Shown here piece after piece: positions 17,801 to 24,310 of a DNA stretch of 28,802 nt. The notes below the pieces were generated by a model. The model saw nothing but the letters and a program-made list of their open reading frames with translations, had not been told where the DNA came from and did not search any database. This DNA comes from JASJBU01 sp965372385 (GTDB lineage: Bacteria; Pseudomonadota; Gammaproteobacteria; Chromatiales; Chromatiaceae). The stretch lies in the NCBI GenBank assembly GCA_965372385.1, contig CBDVCD010000015.1, positions 1 through 28,802 on the forward strand, read 5' to 3'. Position 1 is the first letter of the stretch, and each line of letters opens with the position of its first letter. A program made the translations under genes and the position numbers.

Positions 17801-18244
17801 CTCCGCGGGCGGGGCGGGCATTGCCGGGGCGGGTAAGGGTTCCAGGGCGGCCACCAGGCCGCAGCTCAGATCACTGGCGAAGAGGGTTTGCAGATCCTGG
17901 ATGATGCTGAGCAGCCGGTTGAAGGTCTCGCCCAGATCGCCGCCCACGTTCTGGCCGATGTTGCCCACGGCGCCGAGCAGGGGCTCCAGTAGGCCGCTGG
18001 TATCCCCCTGTAGCGCGGGCAATATGCCGCTGAAGGCATCGCCCAGATCACCGGCAACGGAGACCTGGGGCAGGGGCAGGGACTGCAGATGGCTGAGATA
18101 GCCGGAGAAATCCCCGGGTGGTTGATCGATCAGCTGCTGCACCAGCTGGGCGATCTGCAGGAAACTGCCGGCCTGGCCGCCGATGTCCGCGGAAAGGTTG
18201 GAGCCGTCGGTGGCGGATTGCAGTTGTTCGAGCAGTGTCGGCAT
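14804..18244 (-). CDS. Large helical protein, tape-measure candidate
   Basis: A 1146-residue, almost entirely alpha-helical protein rich in Leu, Gln, Asp and Ala. It has long heptad-like stretches (for example QQLLSELEGFRPGAFLEPLT) and recurrent L-x-x-L-x-x-x-L-D patterns. A Pro-rich break lies near residues 155-185 (PAPAMPAPPAEGEPQP). No domain is recognised. GGAGG 8 bases before the ATG gives a strong start. Size, helix content and position between tail-tube genes and the hub fit a tape measure protein that sets tube length. If fully extended helix, 1146 residues would span at most about 170 nm. A scaffolding or sheath-associated role is the alternative. It lacks the hydrophobic segments common in siphophage tape measures. 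Confidence 0.75.
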   Translation of the reverse strand: MPTLLEQLQSATDGSNLSADIGGQAGSFLQIAQLVQQLIDQPPGDFSGYLSHLQSLPLPQVSVAGDLGDAFSGILPALQGDTSGLLEPLLGAVGNIGQNVGGDLGETFNRLLSIIQDLQTLFASDLSCGLVAALEPLPAPAMPAPPAEGEPQPAPTPLNPPAVVSQEQVDQAKAMVESLPADMTVPALLTWLHQQVGTHRPDYFFFRSIPVLDDLRDPLDSLVRWDGYNGTQLVQELEQTLTTLVAIVQSNTTEIISQPFNTPAIAAIPATAIASSAGQLAAALEALLVAVDAVDESEISNQLGLAQNATTDLENANLSLDSQQTGLDTLRSQLETLPSRMETAICRLLVLLQPRATWGDLSTHLGEAPVVLETDTFAPVTDLLGRVQEFLENLLNLVDIGAVTDPLVEIFTQAANAIDSVEQGIVQATASVRAAFEQAHAALQLLDIEHAQQQAEQALQDATQEVTDALSQGLGPAIDALSQAMSAIDGALGDFDPEQLGAPVQQVFDAISSIFQSPAVQEIVSQLERLKALAEELDDLSFKPVSNVVIEGIDTIKSALDAIDESSLVAPMPEMIGEAMSVLPESLTPLTDPLISELDNLIEQGPIPLLEAVRDLPEPVFQHLRNFSPRELLEEPLGTPFREMRAKLDEFQPTQWLDAAEQELDALKQRLADSMDLQPLLAPIVEAQQQLLSELEGFRPGAFLEPLTQGIEQALQGLDGALPTSELTDGLQQVFNQVQRLIDTLDAANEVVQSVSGRLALLADPDAQLNQWLDTILAKLPADAPATLATILGSLGQAIEDAKAAPLQSAYDTAKQPLLEKLNEADAQALQTRIIQGKSRLTPLLDDLPPSTAKTDLQAWLAGFDPAAPAFSRGLRQLTRLQSSLNATDAALIQSLTHWDAYYHRADGILANLIPESFTLEELRQWLREAIDRQLGQPLVGFLKQLKVLGGLLQAFGDTIGSLLQAINTKLTELLAAPMALLQASQELEQLQERLTNLDLGIFTREIDSLYTQLVEQLRSLNPRNMEAALRQVLEQALDALSLDLVFTPGLRQQLEETYASLVGIIDGLDPELLIIAPMEQTYEQDILPLVDALDVSDAIQAIIDLLNRLPDDLQSELTRVDGSYQQMLAAAPSGSSGGASASVSL

Positions 18245-18247
18245 GGA

Positions 18248-18841
18248 TTAGCCTCCGAACAGTCCTTGCAGAGTGGAACCCACTTGGCCGAGCTGATCGG
18301 CCGCGCCCTGGACATCGTTCAGCGTATCGCCCAAGGGAGTGGTGGGATCCGACAGGTTGGGTATGCTGCCGAGGGCCTCCAGGGCATCGAGGGCACCCAG
18401 TGCGGAGTCCAGCATGCCGGCGGCATCGTCCAGCAGGCTGGTGTCGATGCCATCCAGGAGGCCGCTTGGGGGCGGTGGTGGTGGGCTCTCGACCAGCCAG
18501 ACCCGGTAGTCGATCTGATCCGGGTGCGAGGCCGCTGCCTGCATGTGCAGTTGTTGCACCAGCACATGCTGTAGCTCGGTGCCGGTGGCGATATCCGAGA
18601 CGAAGGTGAGAGGGTCGCCGGCCAGATATTTTTCGCGCAGGGTGGTGAGGAACTCCTGTCCGGGTTCTTCACCGAAGACCGACCCCTCCACCACGATGCG
18701 GGCAGGCTGTCGATTCATGTCCTGGAATAGATTGCCGGTCCTGCCCGGGATCTCCAGCTCCACCAGGTCGCGTTTCTCCAGGGTCTCCAACCGCGTGACC
18801 CGGGGCAGTTCCCAATCGCCAAGCATGGGGATGAGGCTCAT
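18248..18841 (-). CDS. DNA_circ_N/gp53-like tail protein
   Basis: A 197-residue protein. Residues 1-117 resemble the N-terminal domain of phage 'DNA circularisation' tail proteins, structurally baseplate/tube-initiation parts. The visible pattern is LVELEIPGRTGNLFQDM, then PARIVVEGSVFGEEPGQEFL and REKYLAGDPLTFVSDIATGT. A hexaproline at about 120-125 is followed by a low-complexity Leu/Asp/Gly tail with amphipathic helix character (LLDGIDTSLLDDAAGMLDS). In eCIS the equivalent slot is taken by a LysM protein (Afp7); here no LysM motif is visible. The gene overlaps its upstream neighbour by ATGA and is 3 bases from the downstream one. Confidence 0.75.
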   Translation of the reverse strand: MSLIPMLGDWELPRVTRLETLEKRDLVELEIPGRTGNLFQDMNRQPARIVVEGSVFGEEPGQEFLTTLREKYLAGDPLTFVSDIATGTELQHVLVQQLHMQAAASHPDQIDYRVWLVESPPPPPPSGLLDGIDTSLLDDAAGMLDSALGALDALEALGSIPNLSDPTTPLGDTLNDVQGAADQLGQVGSTLQGLFGG

Positions 18842-19935
18842 GTGAGATCCACCCCCCGTAGCCAGGCCTGTTCTATCAAGGCGCGATTGATGCGTTCTTC
18901 CAGATCCTCATGGCGCTCCTTGGGGCGCTGGATGCTGCTTGCAGCCTGCTCTTCGGTTACCTTGCCGTGAGTGCTTCCGCCGGGTTCAGTGTTGGCGGCA
19001 GTGCCGCCGGGTCTCATGCCGACCTCGGTGGTCTCGCTGGCCAGAAAGGCCTGGCTGGTTTGCAGCAGGGAGGGTGCGCGCGGGGCGGGTTTTGGCGCTG
19101 CCTGAGCGGCGGCCGCCGCAGTGGAGGATTTGTCCTGTCCCGCTTGGTGCTTGCTTGCCTTGTCTGGGTCCGGCGAGTGCCACAGCTTGGTCACGTATTC
19201 AGCCAGCAGGTTTAGGCCCGCTGCCGGCTGGGGCTGGTTGTCTGCCCTGCTTGGCGCCCGCTTCGACCCGGGTGATGGCGTGCCCGCGCTTTTGCTTGCC
19301 TGGGTTGGCCCTGTTGGAACCGCTGTGGATCGAGACTGCCGTTGTGCCGTCTTGGTCCTAGCTTGGGCGGTTGCCCCAGTGGCTCTCGTCGACTGCTCCG
19401 ATTCAGTGCCTGTACTGTTCCCTGAGGCCTTGGGGGTCTGCTCCAGCAGCTCCGTCAATTCCGCGATGCGCTCAAGGACCGTCCAGGCACCGGGTTGTGT
19501 CCTGGGAATGGATTGCGTCGCGGTTGCGCTTTGCGCTGCAGTCGTCGTTTGTTTTGACTCGGTGCTGGCCGATGTGGAAAGCGGATGAGACCCGCTCTTC
19601 TTCTCGTCCTGTGCCGGGACCCCTGTCTGTGCTTTCGACACCACGGCGAATTGCCCACGCTGACGGGCACGTTTGCTGATGCGTTCGATGAAAGACGTGC
19701 TGGGTTGCAGGGCCGCCCTTGGTTTCGGTTCTTCCGGTGCCAGATCCACCTGCCACTGCGCGGTGGCCCCGAAGGCCTGGAAATCCACAGACTCGGGCAG
19801 GCTGTCGAGCGGGGCGAGAAAGTGCCAGAAGGCCGTGTCATTGCCCAGCTCACGCAGGGCGGCCGCGGAGGCATGCAAGGTCGAGGTCGCCCGCCTGAAG
19901 GGTGCTGTGAGTGCTTGCCAGTGTGAATCAGCCAT
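18838..19935 (-). CDS. Low-complexity linker protein of unknown function
   Basis: A 365-residue protein. The ATG at 19935 lies in the ATGGCTGA overlap with the preceding gene's stop; the open frame continues to 20160, but that part is a shadow of the upstream gene. Residues 1-100 look folded (MADSHWQALTAPFRRATS, FWHFLAPLDSLPESVDFQAF). Residues about 100-340 are disordered Ala/Ser/Thr/Gln/Pro-rich sequence. A short conserved-looking helix closes the protein (LEERINRALIEQAWLRGVDL). There is no family match from reading alone. Its place between the tail chaperone and the gp53-like gene suggests an assembly or linker part, perhaps a second chaperone or an anchor with a flexible tether. Confidence 0.7.
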   Translation of the reverse strand: MADSHWQALTAPFRRATSTLHASAAALRELGNDTAFWHFLAPLDSLPESVDFQAFGATAQWQVDLAPEEPKPRAALQPSTSFIERISKRARQRGQFAVVSKAQTGVPAQDEKKSGSHPLSTSASTESKQTTTAAQSATATQSIPRTQPGAWTVLERIAELTELLEQTPKASGNSTGTESEQSTRATGATAQARTKTAQRQSRSTAVPTGPTQASKSAGTPSPGSKRAPSRADNQPQPAAGLNLLAEYVTKLWHSPDPDKASKHQAGQDKSSTAAAAAQAAPKPAPRAPSLLQTSQAFLASETTEVGMRPGGTAANTEPGGSTHGKVTEEQAASSIQRPKERHEDLEERINRALIEQAWLRGVDLT

Positions 19936-20398
19936 GGGCCGTCTGTTGCTCCTTGAGTAACTGCAGATGCAGCAGGATCTGCCCCAGGGTGAGCTGTCCC
20001 ACCTCTTCCGGTGTCCAGCCGAATTCCCGGGACAGCAGATAGGCCGCCCGCACCAGGGGGTCCTCCGCCGCCGCCTGGATCTCCTTGGGAGGGGCCGAGA
20101 TGCCGCTGATGCGGTTGACGTTCTCCAGCAGGAACTGCAGCAGCCCCACGTGCAGGGCATTCACTTGCGGCAGGCTCAGCTCGGGATCGAGCAGGGCGGT
20201 CTGCACCATCAATGCACTGGTCAGGGCATCGTTCTCCTTTGCCGCCCTGGCGATCAGTTGCAGATCGCGTACTGTCAGCGGCCGCAGGCGTACCCTGCCA
20301 TCGGTGTCCGCTTTGGCCGTGTTCAGTATCTGGCCTGGAATCTCCACCTCAAAGCTGAGGGAGCCTCCCGCCAGCAGTTCATCCGCCGATAACATCAT
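19928..20398 (-). CDS. Tail assembly chaperone-like protein
   Basis: A 156-residue acidic helical protein. It resembles small tail-assembly chaperones found after the tube gene: an N-terminal strand region (GSLSFEVEIPGQILNTA), then RLRPLTVRDLQLIARAAKEN, and a C-terminal EFGWTPEEVGQLTLGQILLH that recalls the short 'WTPEE' segment of such proteins. The start ATG (20398, or 20395 two codons in) is preceded by GAGG with 8-base spacing. Both the GAGG and the start fall inside an inverted repeat arm (20397-20416), so an mRNA hairpin could mask them. It overlaps the next gene by 8 bases. The chaperone role is inferred from position and size. Confidence 0.7.
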   Translation of the reverse strand: MMLSADELLAGGSLSFEVEIPGQILNTAKADTDGRVRLRPLTVRDLQLIARAAKENDALTSALMVQTALLDPELSLPQVNALHVGLLQFLLENVNRISGISAPPKEIQAAAEDPLVRAAYLLSREFGWTPEEVGQLTLGQILLHLQLLKEQQTAHG

Positions 20399-20637
20399 CC
20401 TAGAATCCTCAGTTGACCGCTATCCACAGTGCTAATCGCTTTGAAAACATGAGCTTTATCCGTATTGAAGGTATTCACCTATTGGGTTAGCAGCGCTACA
20501 CCGTGAAGGACACGCTTGTGGCGGCGCATGGCTGCGTTACAACTCCTTGGAATAGAACAACTATTCCGCGTCGTCGTGCCTTGCCCTACACCACCACAAG
20601 CGCACCCTTCACGGTGTTCAACTGAGGATTCTAGGAT
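20397..20637. repeat. Nested palindromic (MITE-like) element, copy 1
   Basis: Outer arms of 20 bases (20397-20416 and 20618-20637) are perfect inverted copies. An inner imperfect palindrome spans 20498-20617 with ACACCGTGAAGG opposite CCTTCACGGTGT. At its centre lies GGAATAG-AACAA-CTATTCC (20549-20567). The 59-base core (20527-20585) is about 80% identical to the core at 23612-23670. The element fills the gap between the tube and chaperone genes and has no coding capacity. On the minus-strand transcript it can fold into a long hairpin holding the chaperone gene's ribosome binding site. Confidence 0.85.
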
Positions 20638-20656
20638 CATCTCTGCCCCGCCTTGC

Positions 20657-21160
20657 TTAGGCGCCCTCATCGGCGGTGGTCAGATACAAGGCCTGGAAGC
20701 TGGCGGATTCCATGACGAAATCGTCTTCCGGCATGTCGTAGTTCCACTGATCGATCTTGACGCCGTGCAGGGTGATGGTGGAACGCACGCCTGGCACTGC
20801 CGCATTCTCCGCCAGCAGGGTGATGTTGAATGCCGGCTGAGCCCAGGAGTTCGACGGCCGTCCGTCGGCTGCCTCGCCCAACAGCAGGCGCAGCATGGCG
20901 CCGTTGAGATAGGCGTGTTTGATGGTGCCGTTGACGCTCACATTCCCCGGACGCAGTTCGCTGGCATAACGCTGGCCGATTTCATGAAAGGGCCGGATCT
21001 CGGAGGCAACCTCCACCGAGATACCGGTCGCCCGGCCCACGGTGGCCAGGTCATTGCCATCGATGATTCCCTGGGCCAGTTCCGCTTCGGGACCGCCGGA
21101 TGCGACGGAAGAAAGGGTGATGGAGCCATCGGCCCCGGTGTATACGCTGGTATTGGCCAT
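20657..21160 (-). CDS. Tail tube protein
   Basis: A 167-residue protein matching contractile tail tube proteins in size, position directly after the sheath, and strand pattern. The N-terminus is GADGSITLSSV, followed by a helix with EIRPFHEIGQRYASELRPGN, then VSVNGTIKHAYLNGAMLRLL and C-terminal strands (FNITLLAENAA, STITLHGVKIDQWNY, DFVMESASFQALYL). Polymerised hexameric rings would form the inner tube through which cargo or the spike moves. There is one tube gene only; eCIS often have two or three paralogues. It is 20 bases after the sheath gene. Confidence 0.82.
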   Translation of the reverse strand: MANTSVYTGADGSITLSSVASGGPEAELAQGIIDGNDLATVGRATGISVEVASEIRPFHEIGQRYASELRPGNVSVNGTIKHAYLNGAMLRLLLGEAADGRPSNSWAQPAFNITLLAENAAVPGVRSTITLHGVKIDQWNYDMPEDDFVMESASFQALYLTTADEGA

Positions 21161-21180
21161 AGTGATGCTCTCTTAGTTGG

Positions 21181-22272
21181 TTACGACAGCGCCAGAGTGA
21201 CGCGGATGTAATCGATGCTGAAGGTCGGTTGCATGATGACGTTGACGACGCAGCGTCCCGCAATCTGGTCCTGGCGACTCGCCTTCACCTCGTGTTCGTA
21301 CGCCACCAGGGCCTCGTCTACCAGCATGGTGGCAAGGAAGCTGTCGATGGCACCGTGCAGGGCTTTACGTATGCGCTCGTTGTTGAGCCGACCGATGAAG
21401 GGATTGGCAACATTGCGAATACCGGTTTTGGCGTAATCCACGATGCGGCGTGTGGTGATCTGACTGAAGGCCGCGCCTTCGGTGGTGATGCCGCGCACTA
21501 CCCGAATGCCCTGGCGGCTCTCCAGGGGTAAGACATTCGCAGTTAACAGGGCTTTTAGCTCACCATAGCTGTACTTGGTGGCGAGTTTGGTGACTGCCGG
21601 CAGGGTCTTGTTGGTCGGGCTGGCATGGGGCGCGAGGGAGGCGATCAGACCTGCTACCGCAGCGGCCGTGTAGTTGCCTGGTAAGAACACATTCTGACCT
21701 GCCGCGGCGTCATAGGCCTGCACGCCGGGGGTGCACAGCACCAGGCGTTTGTCCGCATTCACCTGATCCTGGTCCGGTCCTATGATGTTTGCAAGGTTTG
21801 CCCCATCGGCGCCGATGGCCGCGATGATATCCCGTGCATTGGTCTCGGCGCTGTTCACGGCCGCCTTGAGTACAGTGGTGGCGGTAGCGGTCTCCAACTC
21901 CGGCGCGACCAGCAGGTTGATCTCTTCCTTGAGCAACTCATCCACCGCATCGGCGAAATCCTGCTGGGTGGCGCCTTGCGCCAGGCCCTGGGCATACACG
22001 GTGGTGGCGCCATTGCGGAACAACAGTTCCATGCCGCGCATGAGATTGAGGTTGCCGTCGGTCAAGGCGTCGGAGGGCTCATAGACCTTGTAGGCATCCT
22101 CCAGACTGGAGAACAACTGGGTGGTGCCGAGGGCATCGCCGTCGGGCACATTGGCTGCCGTACCGACTATACCCACATTGCCGTAGGCCACGCCCTTGGG
22201 AGCGATCAAGGCCTCCGCCTGTACCCTGATGAATGTACCGGGGACGATTTGTTCAGCAAAATTCTCTTCCAT
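21181..22272 (-). CDS. Contractile tail sheath protein
   Basis: A 363-residue sheath protein, the contractile outer layer. It has the typical sheath start (VPGTFIRVQAEALIAPKGVA then GNVGIVGTAA) and the highly conserved C-terminal sheath domain. That domain reads ITTRRIVDYAKTGIRNVANP, FIGRLNNERIRKALHGAIDS and then strands (CVVNVIMQPTFSIDYIRVTL) that interlock neighbouring subunits. The length is near the minimum for the family, so there are no big surface insertion domains. GGGAG lies 7 bases before the ATG. It is a single copy, whereas Afp/PVC systems have two or three. Confidence 0.93.
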   Translation of the reverse strand: MEENFAEQIVPGTFIRVQAEALIAPKGVAYGNVGIVGTAANVPDGDALGTTQLFSSLEDAYKVYEPSDALTDGNLNLMRGMELLFRNGATTVYAQGLAQGATQQDFADAVDELLKEEINLLVAPELETATATTVLKAAVNSAETNARDIIAAIGADGANLANIIGPDQDQVNADKRLVLCTPGVQAYDAAAGQNVFLPGNYTAAAVAGLIASLAPHASPTNKTLPAVTKLATKYSYGELKALLTANVLPLESRQGIRVVRGITTEGAAFSQITTRRIVDYAKTGIRNVANPFIGRLNNERIRKALHGAIDSFLATMLVDEALVAYEHEVKASRQDQIAGRCVVNVIMQPTFSIDYIRVTLALS

Positions 22273-22286
22273 AGTTTTCTCCCGAT

Positions 22287-23366
22287 TTAGATGAGTTCAA
22301 TGAGGCGGGCGCAGTAGAAGCGGGCGCCGTCGTTACCATGAGTAAAAAAGCCGATCTCTCCTGCGGGGGCGGAGATGTCGGACTCGATTGCGAGGGTCTG
22401 AATACCATCTAGCGTGGCAATCAAGATCTGGTCATAGACACAGAGGCTGAGCAGGTGGCGGGTATTCAACTCAAATCCCACATCAGATGACGGTGTGCCG
22501 ATAAAACGATAGTTCCCCGCCTCTTTGCAGCCGAAGAGATGGTACTGATGCCGGTTGGAGGCAAGGAAATACCAGAGGTTGTCCGCATCCACCCGGCCGA
22601 ACACCAGGCCGATCCCGTCGGGGCTGGTGGATTCGAACTCCACTGACGCAATGAATCGGCCTAAGCCAAAACCCGCTTCCCCCGGTCGCCACAACAGTTG
22701 TGGACCGGCCTTGCGGGGTTGGGTGAGGGTCAGTGGCCCGCCGCGTGCCAGGCTGGTCTGCTCGATACGCCCCTGCGCATTGTTGAACGCCCAATGGGGG
22801 GCCGGTGAATTGCCGTTCAAGTCAGGCTCATCTGCCGCGAAAAAGTCGGCAAGCGGCTCCGGGGCATCAACCAGGGAGCTGGTGGCCAGATCCCAAACGA
22901 AACCCGCCTTATAGGGTGTATTGTTGAGGTCGACGCTGAGGTCGAGGTCATGTATCACGTCCCCACTGGTGGTGGGCAGGTGCAGATATTCGTAGTGCAG
23001 ATCGAACCGGGCGCTGCGCGGGTCGTCGATCTGGTCGGATTTGAATTTGAGCCTGTGGATGCCTTCCCGTCGCAGATCAGCCTGGTGCTGGGTTACCAGA
23101 CCCTGTATCAGTTGATCGAGATAGCCGGTAGCAGCGCTCTGGTTGCCGCCGTTTATCGTAATCTGGAGTATGGCCTTGAGTTGTCTACCGTAGATGGCGC
23201 CGTGTGGGTCAGGATGGGTGCCTATGTATCCCCCAAGGCCCAAGGGTTGTATGGCTTCCGGCAGCAGACGCACCTCACGCGTCAGGCCGCCCGGCACAGA
23301 GGTTGGCAACAGCCCGGTGATGGTTGAGTCCAAGGCACTGAGCGCAGACTCAGCAAGCGTATCCAT
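22287..23366 (-). CDS. Tail terminator-like protein with LamG/ConA-like domain
   Basis: A 359-residue protein and first gene of the operon. Residues about 28-160 resemble small tail-terminator/completion proteins (QLKAILQITINGG, LDQLIQGLVTQHQADLRREG and SARFDLHYEYLHLP). Residues about 205-359 look like a concanavalin/LamG-type beta sandwich: GIGLVFGRVDADNLWYFLAS, HLFGCKEAGNYRFIG, and ISAPAGEIGFFTHGNDGARF before the last strand. LamG-like domains often bind sugars or proteins. The ATG has AAAGGA 7 bases upstream. A terminator carrying an external binding domain would sit at the distal end of the tube; this assignment is inference. No signal peptide is seen. Confidence 0.65.
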   Translation of the reverse strand: MDTLAESALSALDSTITGLLPTSVPGGLTREVRLLPEAIQPLGLGGYIGTHPDPHGAIYGRQLKAILQITINGGNQSAATGYLDQLIQGLVTQHQADLRREGIHRLKFKSDQIDDPRSARFDLHYEYLHLPTTSGDVIHDLDLSVDLNNTPYKAGFVWDLATSSLVDAPEPLADFFAADEPDLNGNSPAPHWAFNNAQGRIEQTSLARGGPLTLTQPRKAGPQLLWRPGEAGFGLGRFIASVEFESTSPDGIGLVFGRVDADNLWYFLASNRHQYHLFGCKEAGNYRFIGTPSSDVGFELNTRHLLSLCVYDQILIATLDGIQTLAIESDISAPAGEIGFFTHGNDGARFYCARLIELI

Positions 23367-23384
23367 ACAGATGTCCTTTAGCGC

Positions 23385-23416
23385 TTTATAGCAGCGCTTG
23401 TGGATTGTTATGTCAA
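23385..23416 (-). promoter_or_regulatory. Candidate promoter of the contractile operon
   Basis: On the minus strand, a perfect TTGACA (23416-23411) is followed 20 bases on by TATAAA (23390-23385), preceded by TGC as an extended -10 (TGCTATAAA). The spacing is long, so the extended -10 may do most of the work. Two AGCGCT motifs (23380-23385 and 23393-23398) overlap the -10 and could bind a regulator. The first gene starts 19 bases beyond the -10. Confidence 0.4.
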
Positions 23417-23454
23417 GAACAGATGACTGACTTCCAACGTTATCGCTCGGAAAT

Positions 23455-23478
23455 AGATTCCTTTCCTTAAGGGAATCT
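23455..23478. promoter_or_regulatory. Hairpin-forming inverted repeat upstream of the operon
   Basis: Seven-base arms AGATTCC and GGAATCT flank a 10-base loop, about 40 bases upstream of the candidate -35. It could be an activator/repressor site; it has no U-tract and is not a convincing terminator. Confidence 0.35.
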
Positions 23479-23560
23479 TAGTCAATATTTTGGGATCGTC
23501 AATTCTAATGTGAAGCTGTGGGGCAATCGGGATGACCCCGGGTGCTGTCATGCCAACCCT

Positions 23561-23725
23561 ATATACCCATCACGGATAGGTTTCCCCGGAAATTGCACGC
23601 CCTCCTTGCCCCATGGCGGCGTTGCGATTCCTTGCAATAGACTGGCTATTACGCGTCATCGCGCCTTGCCATGGAACAAGGATGACGCACCCTTCCTCGG
23701 GAAAACCTATCCGTGATGGGTATAT
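23561..23725. repeat. Palindromic (MITE-like) element, copy 2
   Basis: Perfect 23-base inverted arms (23561-23583 and 23703-23725, around ATACCCATCACGGATAGG) enclose a core at 23612-23670 shared at about 80% with copy 1. The core centre again forms a small hairpin, AATAG-ACTGG-CTATT. Arms differ completely from those of copy 1 yet pair perfectly within each copy. It fills much of the 590-base gap between the contractile operon and hipB. A 68-codon open frame across it is not credible as a gene. Confidence 0.85.
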
Positions 23726-23815
23726 CGTTGCAAAAGCCGGATTGATGCGATTTACCCCAAGGTCATTTCCTTCGGGGCGCGTAGGCTCACCGCATCCTGC
23801 ATGCTGTCTTATATT

Positions 23816-23917
23816 TCGACGATGATGACGAAATATAATTGATGCATTGAATAATTCGTTATTATTTACGACTTGATATATCTAAAAATGAGGTCTATAA
23901 GTCGTTATAAATGACGA
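23816..23917 (+). promoter_or_regulatory. hipBA promoter and three operator-like sites
   Basis: The promoter is TTGATA (23873-23878), 17 bases, TATAAG (23896-23901). Three 16-base dyads share one plan: TCGA-N8-ACGA at 23816-23831, and TCGT-N8-ACGA at 23856-23871 and 23902-23917. The second ends just before the -35 and the third begins right after the -10, so a bound HipB would shut the promoter. E. coli HipB uses the same N8 geometry with different half-sites. A further dyad TGTCG-TATTT-CGACA lies at 23933-23947. Confidence 0.7.
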
Positions 23918-23959
23918 TAAACTTAATGGAAATGTCGTATTTCGACAATATAGACGATT

Positions 23960-24310
23960 ATGAAAATATCAAACCTCCTGGCGGATGAGGTCATTCTTGC
24001 TGAACTCGGTGCGCGTGTTGCGCGTCGTCGGCTCGATCTGCAATTGACCCAGGCGGATGTTTCCGAACAGGCGGGTGTGGCCAAGCGGACGCTGGAAAGG
24101 ATCGAGGCCGGCGCCTCGGCGCAGATGTCCAGCATGATCCGGATTCTCCGGGTACTGGAGTTGTTGGCGGGCCTGGACCGCATGATTCCCGAGGCAACAC
24201 CGAGGCCGATGGATCTGCTGAAGCGCAAGGGGAAGGAGCGACAACGTGCCTCGAAACGCCGTCATCATGATCGTCCCGATGAACCCTGGACCTGGGGTGA
24301 GGATGCATGA
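23960..24310 (+). CDS. hipB: HipB-like antitoxin, XRE-type HTH repressor
   Basis: A 116-residue antitoxin that should neutralise HipA and repress the operon. Residues about 16-70 form an XRE helix-turn-helix: LGARVARRRLDLQLTQADVS, then EQAGVAKRTLERIEAGASAQ, then a dimerisation helix (SSMIRILRVLELLAGLDRM). The C-terminal 35 residues are basic and disordered. It overlaps hipA by ATGA. The promoter region carries three matching operator-like dyads, as expected for autoregulation. The ribosome binding site is weak. Confidence 0.88.
   Translation: MKISNLLADEVILAELGARVARRRLDLQLTQADVSEQAGVAKRTLERIEAGASAQMSSMIRILRVLELLAGLDRMIPEATPRPMDLLKRKGKERQRASKRRHHDRPDEPWTWGEDA

Noticed and set aside
19936..20160. 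N-terminal extension of the 365-residue protein
   Set aside because: The Arg/Cys/Ser-rich sequence is a frame-shifted shadow of the chaperone-like gene. The ATG at 19935 overlaps that gene's stop in the normal way.
578..23366. A type VI secretion system
   Set aside because: No TssJLM membrane complex, TssB/C pair, Hcp or ClpV is visible. The single sheath and gpD/gpV/gpI set are phage-tail-like.
578..23366. A complete prophage
   Set aside because: There are no capsid, portal, terminase, replication, integrase or repressor genes, and no attachment sites were found.
23510..23716. 68-codon plus-strand open frame
   Set aside because: It runs across the palindromic element, and its sequence follows the repeat rather than a protein family.
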